Shown one piece after another: positions 60,691 through 64,000 of a DNA stretch of 64,000 bases. Location of the stretch: positions 197,617-261,616 of the forward strand of contig QANU01003806.1 in the NCBI GenBank assembly GCA_003254905.1. Reading direction: 5' to 3'. Numbering within the stretch: position 1 is the first letter of the stretch; every line of letters begins with the position of its first letter. The translations under genes and the position numbers were made by a program. Below the pieces are notes generated by a model. That model was not told where the DNA came from. It saw nothing but the letters and a program-made list of their open reading frames with translations, and did not search any database. Source of the DNA: Nissolia schottii (taxonomy: Eukaryota; Streptophyta; Magnoliopsida; Fabales; Fabaceae).

Positions 60691-61780
60691 CACCTGAACG
60701 ACCTGGAGTATGACTAATTGAACCACAAGATTTCAGAGCTACAGTTTCCACTGAGAACCTACCGTTCTCACCCCCACTGTCTTATGACTCCAGGATAGCA
60801 TGACGTGTACACCGAGACGGAGCAGGTAGCGGATGACAAGCAGAGTTGTGGACGTCAGAGGATTCCGAGGAAGCAACGGACAACAACTTATGCTTTATGT
60901 TTTGAACTAGCTCAAGGGATTTGATGTGCCCTTAGCATATATGTAAATTATATGTATTATGACTTGTATACTTGATGATGTAATTATGTATTATTATTTG
61001 AATGTGTAATGGTGTGATGGATCGAATACTTGTATGTTTATTCACTTCTCAGGTAAGATCTCCAATACTGCTATTCTGTAGTTAATTATCGCTTAAGTCT
61101 GATGGGACTCTATTGCTTGTATCTTGATATGTTTTCTTGAACACGCACGGCTCCTAATTTCTGTAATAAAGGTAAAAGTTTGAAAATGGTCCATATTTTT
61201 GAATAAGAAATATTTGCCAAGCTAAAAGTAGGGGCAAAAAGTAACCCAACCAAAGCAGAAAACAACCTAGTGAGTATTGTTTACTACGTACGGGTAAACA
61301 GTTAGCTAGGATGTTTCAGAGTTAGGGTTATTAGTCGTTTTAACATATGGATTAACGTTGATCTACTGCGTTAAGTTTGTGCACGAAAGTGACAGCATAA
61401 TAAAGGAAGCCTAATGATCTTTTCATGCTCGAAAGAGATGAACAAGTTAAGAACTGGTGGCGAGGAATCAATGAAATGATAATTCTGTTGTATTAAGTAA
61501 ATGGATACATGAAACTATAATAGGATTCAAATCCCAACAAGCTTCTTGATCTACCTCTGATTTGTTGCCTATTTATTTTTTTGTGTTCTTTATTTAGTTT
61601 ATCAATCAAATTACCAATCCCTCACCTTATTGTTTAATTAACAAACTCAAGAACAGTATTTTTGCAACTCCATGTGGATACGACTATACCCGACTATACT
61701 GCAATTGGATCCCTTGAGGATCTGAAAGCTGTAAAGAAGTATATATATTAAACAACGAGAGTGGTAAAAAGCTTTCAACA

Positions 61781-61991
61781 GGTTCCTGTTCATCATAAGG
61801 CAAAACTGTCAATCATAAGATCAACCACTACATCAGTTCTACCACCAAGTTTTAAAGGATCAACCCCACTTGATAACAAAGTTTCAAAGGAGACAATTGA
61901 AGGAGCACGTGTAGCCACAAAATCAAAGTTAGCCAGCTTCATGACATTTGTGCCACCTCCAGGGTTTAAAGCTCGCTCCAAAAAAGAATAG
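61781..61991 (+). pseudogene. C-terminal exon of the MULE gene
   Basis: After the acceptor TTTCAACAG the frame reads VPVHHKAKLSIIRSTTTSVL, PPSFKG, ..., FVPPPGFKARSKKE and stops. The composition (basic, Pro-rich) fits the C-terminal tail of mudrA-like proteins. Its phase matches the exon restored by removing LTR-A. It is intact by itself, but the gene upstream is not. Confidence 0.5.
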
Positions 61992-62834
61992 TTAAAGCTT
62001 ATGTCATACTCCATTTTGGCTTTGGGCTGGTTTCATTTTGTAGAAGGCTGATTTCATTCGACTCCATTTTGTATAAGCTATAGTGATTTTATATTTATAG
62101 CCCTTTATTTTAGCAATTTTTTTTAGAGACATAATAAGTAATGATTTGTTTAGATCAATGACCTAGTATAGGCCTTTGTCCTTTTTGTTTTTTAGTATTT
62201 GCGCATGGACATTGTTATTTTGAAACAAATGAGAAATATATGGAGATTTATTTCTAAAATTGAATTGGAATTGTTATTAGAAGATATTTCCAACTCATTT
62301 TGTGTCATTGTTACACAGGTTATCAGTAGTATTTTACTTGATGCATTCTTGCTACTTTTAGTTGCAACTTGATCCATTATTAGAAGTTATTGGTTGAAAG
62401 TTGCAACTTGATGCATTCTTGATTGAAATATGATAAATATGTGCACAATGGAGTCTTTTGACTAATACGTGCTCTAAGTATGTGCATTGATCCTTAACTG
62501 TTTGTGTGTTTCGATGGATTAGTTTTTCATTAACTTATTCTAATTTGAATGATTCTTGAAGTTCTATTGTTATTACATAAAAATATTTCTAATTCCATTA
62601 ATATAATATAAACTTCATTACATTAGTTCATTACAAGTCAATTTTCCTCGCTCCATTACATAACCACAAAAATAAAAATGCAAAATCTAAAAACCTCTAC
62701 TAAATAACTTCATTACAATTCAACTTCTACCATTATCCAAATTCACTACTTTTTGGAATAAATTAAGACACACTTTATGATTATCACGATATACATCACA
62801 ATTAATAACATTCTAATAATCCTAACTTTAGCTA
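61992..62834. other. MULE interior without genes
   Basis: 3' flanks of the two convergent MULE genes; AT-rich, with no coding potential that I can support. Confidence 0.5.
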
Positions 62835-63235
62835 CTAAGCTTCCAATAACACTTGTTCCAATGTCACTTGACCCATTTTCATATGTTCATTTTCCTCAAT
62901 ATCAACCCAATGGAAATACCTGCAATAATCCTTAAGGTGTCGTTCTTGAATTTTTTATTTTTTTAAAAAAAATCAGATTTTTTTTTGGTTACATAAAAAA
63001 GAAGAATTCTTCTTTTATAAAAAATAAGGTATAAAGAAGCTTGATTTACCTTGTAGTTAGGGCACCTATAAAATGGTCTATTGCGATTAGCTTCGATGCT
63101 GGATATTTTAATCACTGCTCTCTCCTTACAATGACATAGTCTAATCTTTCCTCCTCCTCTAAACTTCAATGAAGTTCTTGTCCAACTTCCTTGTGAGTGT
63201 GATGAATATAAGGAACCTAGATGGACACCATCCAT
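62835..63235 (-). pseudogene. GRF-type zinc-finger protein, probably the second MULE gene
   Basis: Exon 1 (63,235 to about 63,051) reads MDGVHLGSLYSSHSQG and then the GRF finger: LCHCKERAVIKISS, NRPFYRCPNYK, followed by a GTAAAT donor. The second part (62,930-62,835) reads HLKDYCRYFHWVDIEENEHM and ends TLEQVLLEA. Together these give the C-x-C ... C ... C-x-Y-F-x-W pattern of GRF fingers, which bind nucleic acid. The only acceptor I see (TTCAAG) joins one base out of phase, so the copy looks frameshifted, or else uses an acceptor I missed. It starts inside the right terminal repeat region and converges on the transposase, like mudrB against mudrA. Confidence 0.7.
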
Positions 63236-63623
63236 AATATTAATATGGTAAGGAAGGAAAAAGAAGAGGTGGTTGTGAAAGTTTTAAAGAGAAGAGGAAG
63301 AAGAAGGAAAAAGGGTTGCAGGAAAATAAGGTTCAAATTAGGGATTTAGGGTTTTGATATTGACGAGATGAAGAATATATTAAAGACTTATTTGACTAAT
63401 ATAACAAAGTTTCAATGACCAATTTAAATTCTCTCTATGCATGTTACATCAGGTAGGACGTGTCAGTGCTTACATGACACTTAATGTGACACATAAGCAC
63501 AAATCTAATATCAAACAAATACAATTTAAGTGAGGGGCTAACGTGATTCATGATTGACATTTTTAGGGGCTAGAATGGTTTATTTTAAAATTCAGGGATT
63601 AAAGTAATTCACAATTACAGCTG

Positions 63624-63873
63624 CTATGACTGCAGTTTGTTGTACTTCTAATTGAATCTTTACTTAACCAATTACTGACTAATTATACAATTGCTCTGTA
63701 TCCCTAACACAATGCCAAGTACTAAATTGAATATTTCTGTTAAGTTAAACCCTAATAATAATAGTATTAACGGAGTGAATGATTTTTATTTTTAAAGTGA
63801 TTGAAAAATCCGTAAGTGGCGCTCGAAATAAACAAAAGCTCCAATTTAGCTAAAATGGTTTTATAGCTCTCTA
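63624..63873. other. Intergenic, possible promoter of the last gene
   Basis: Short AT-rich stretch between the MULE end and a possible start codon at 63,874. It has no clear TATA box. Confidence 0.4.
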
Positions 63874-64000
63874 ATGGCGGTTCTCCTCAGAATCAGCAAC
63901 ACCAACAAGTGCGGCGTTCTTGGTCGCTTGAAAACCCTCATCAAAACACACTCTCCGGTAACACTAACGCTAATTACTACCACTCTCTCTCTCTCTCTCT
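63874..64000 (+). CDS. Possible 5' end of a gene (partial)
   Basis: An ATG at 63,874 opens a frame, MAVLLRISNTNKCGVLGRLK then TLIKTHSP. It is followed by a possible donor CCG|GTAACA and CT repeats; the frame stays open to the window edge. The Arg/Lys/Ser-rich start without acidic residues could be a mitochondrial targeting peptide. The product is not recognised, and the window ends too soon to confirm it. Confidence 0.35.
   Translation, partial: MAVLLRISNTNKCGVLGRLKTLIKTHSPVTLTLITTTLSLSL

Larger units (their letters stand above)
57468..61318 (+). mobile_element. LTR-B: giant solo LTR with perfect GAGTT target-site duplication
   Basis: The element starts TGTAACATCCCG at 57,468 and ends GCTAGGATGTTTCA at 61,318. 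The termini TGTAACATCC / GGATGTTTCA are inverted with one mismatch. The 5 bases GAGTT flank both sides (57,463-57,467 and 61,319-61,323). It spans 3,851 bp (about 2.9 kb without the nested LTR-C), has no gag or pol of its own, and contains a CGCTGAGCG-motif array (58,465-58,740) and a tandem pair near 59,365-59,450. Intra-element recombination between two LTRs is the usual origin of such solo LTRs. Confidence 0.9.
56530..61703 (+). mobile_element. LTR-A: solo LTR of a Ty3/Athila-like retrotransposon, itself interrupted
   Basis: A promoter-like TATAAATAGGAGGCC lies at 56,993. A long leader-like region follows, and the end reads TTTTTGCAACTCCATGTGGA then TACGACTATA, phrases typical of the U5/leader of large plant Ty3-like (Athila-type) elements. 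The right end is ...ACTGCA followed by ATTGG; ATTGG also sits just before 56,530, a candidate target-site duplication. The left end does not start with TG, which is the weak point. Without LTR-B the length is about 1.3 kb, normal for such an LTR. The U3 part repeats the motif CGCTNAGCG. Confidence 0.6.
53132..63623. mobile_element. Mutator-like element (MULE) with nested retrotransposons
   Basis: The left 210 bases (53,132-53,340) and the right 250 bases (63,370-63,623) are inverted repeats at roughly 75-80% identity by eye: TTTTAAAATAAATCATTCTG / TTTTAAAATAAACCATTCTA, then CCCTAAAAATGT, then a shared ATGTGTCAC. The outermost 30 bases of the right end seem lost, and no 9-bp duplication is visible. 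Internally there is a broken mudrA-like transposase on the plus strand and a GRF-finger frame on the minus strand converging from the right end. About 5.2 kb of LTR sequence is inserted within it. Confidence 0.78.

Noticed and set aside
59805..60713. AATTGAAC at 59,763 and 60,714 as a target-site duplication for LTR-C
   Set aside because: The ends next to these 8-mers are not TG...CA and do not pair, and the length does not fit an LTR element, so I treat the match as chance.
1..64000. tRNA, rRNA or CRISPR features
   Set aside because: I saw no complete tRNA cloverleaf (the only A/B-box pair belongs to the SINE), no rRNA-like sequence, and no CRISPR array, which would not be expected in a plant nuclear genome.

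Overview
The window is nuclear DNA of a flowering plant, most likely a eudicot. It is AT-rich, its genes have GT-AG introns, and all the conserved genes are plant families. TE content is heavy: L1-type LINEs with a C-terminal RNase H domain, CACTA, hAT, MULE, Ty3-like LTRs and a tRNA-derived SINE. I cannot name the species. A legume is possible but not shown.

Layout. (1) At 1-6,870 on the minus strand lies the 5' two thirds of a SAC-domain phosphoinositide phosphatase of the RHD4/SAC7 clade (14 coding exons, 3' end outside the window). (2) At 6,900-10,500 is gene-poor DNA with a dead enoyl-CoA isomerase fragment and a CACTA-like terminus. (3) At 10,525-11,639, 30,890-31,882 and 35,637-36,973, all on the minus strand, are three paralogous one-finger C2H2 zinc-finger genes with EAR-like (DLN) motifs. 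The outer two look intact; the middle one is a pseudogene with frameshifts and a SINE in its first exon. (4) Between the first and second paralogs are an old LINE (minus, 12.3-14.6 kb), a CACTA remnant (15.1-16.05 kb), a MITE-like inverted repeat, a nearly full LINE (plus, about 16.9-23.35 kb, only a few disabling mutations), a polygalacturonase pseudogene (minus, 23.5-26.1 kb), another CACTA end and a hAT-type non-autonomous element. Between the second and third is a 2.3-kb CACTA-like element with both ends. (5) At 37-44 kb is intergenic repeat DNA. (6) At 44,641-47,963 on the minus strand is a complete ubiquilin gene (DSK2; 8 coding exons, 534 codons). (7) At 48.2-53.1 kb is intergenic DNA with a 253-bp solo LTR and two LINE scraps. 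(8) At 53.13-63.62 kb is a nested block. A Mutator-like element with degenerate terminal inverted repeats carries a broken mudrA-like transposase (plus) and a convergent GRF zinc-finger reading frame (minus). Inside it sits an LTR with a candidate ATTGG duplication, inside that a giant solo LTR with a perfect GAGTT duplication, and inside that a minus-strand LTR plus polyprotein tail. (9) At 63,874 a possible new plus-strand gene begins and runs off the end.

The host genes do not form a pathway. The SAC phosphatase acts in membrane phosphoinositide turnover, DSK2 shuttles ubiquitylated clients to the proteasome, and the zinc-finger proteins are probable transcriptional repressors. The most notable host feature is the decaying three-member zinc-finger cluster. 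The most notable structural feature is the four-layer transposon nest, whose order of insertion can be read from target-site duplications and a restored reading frame.
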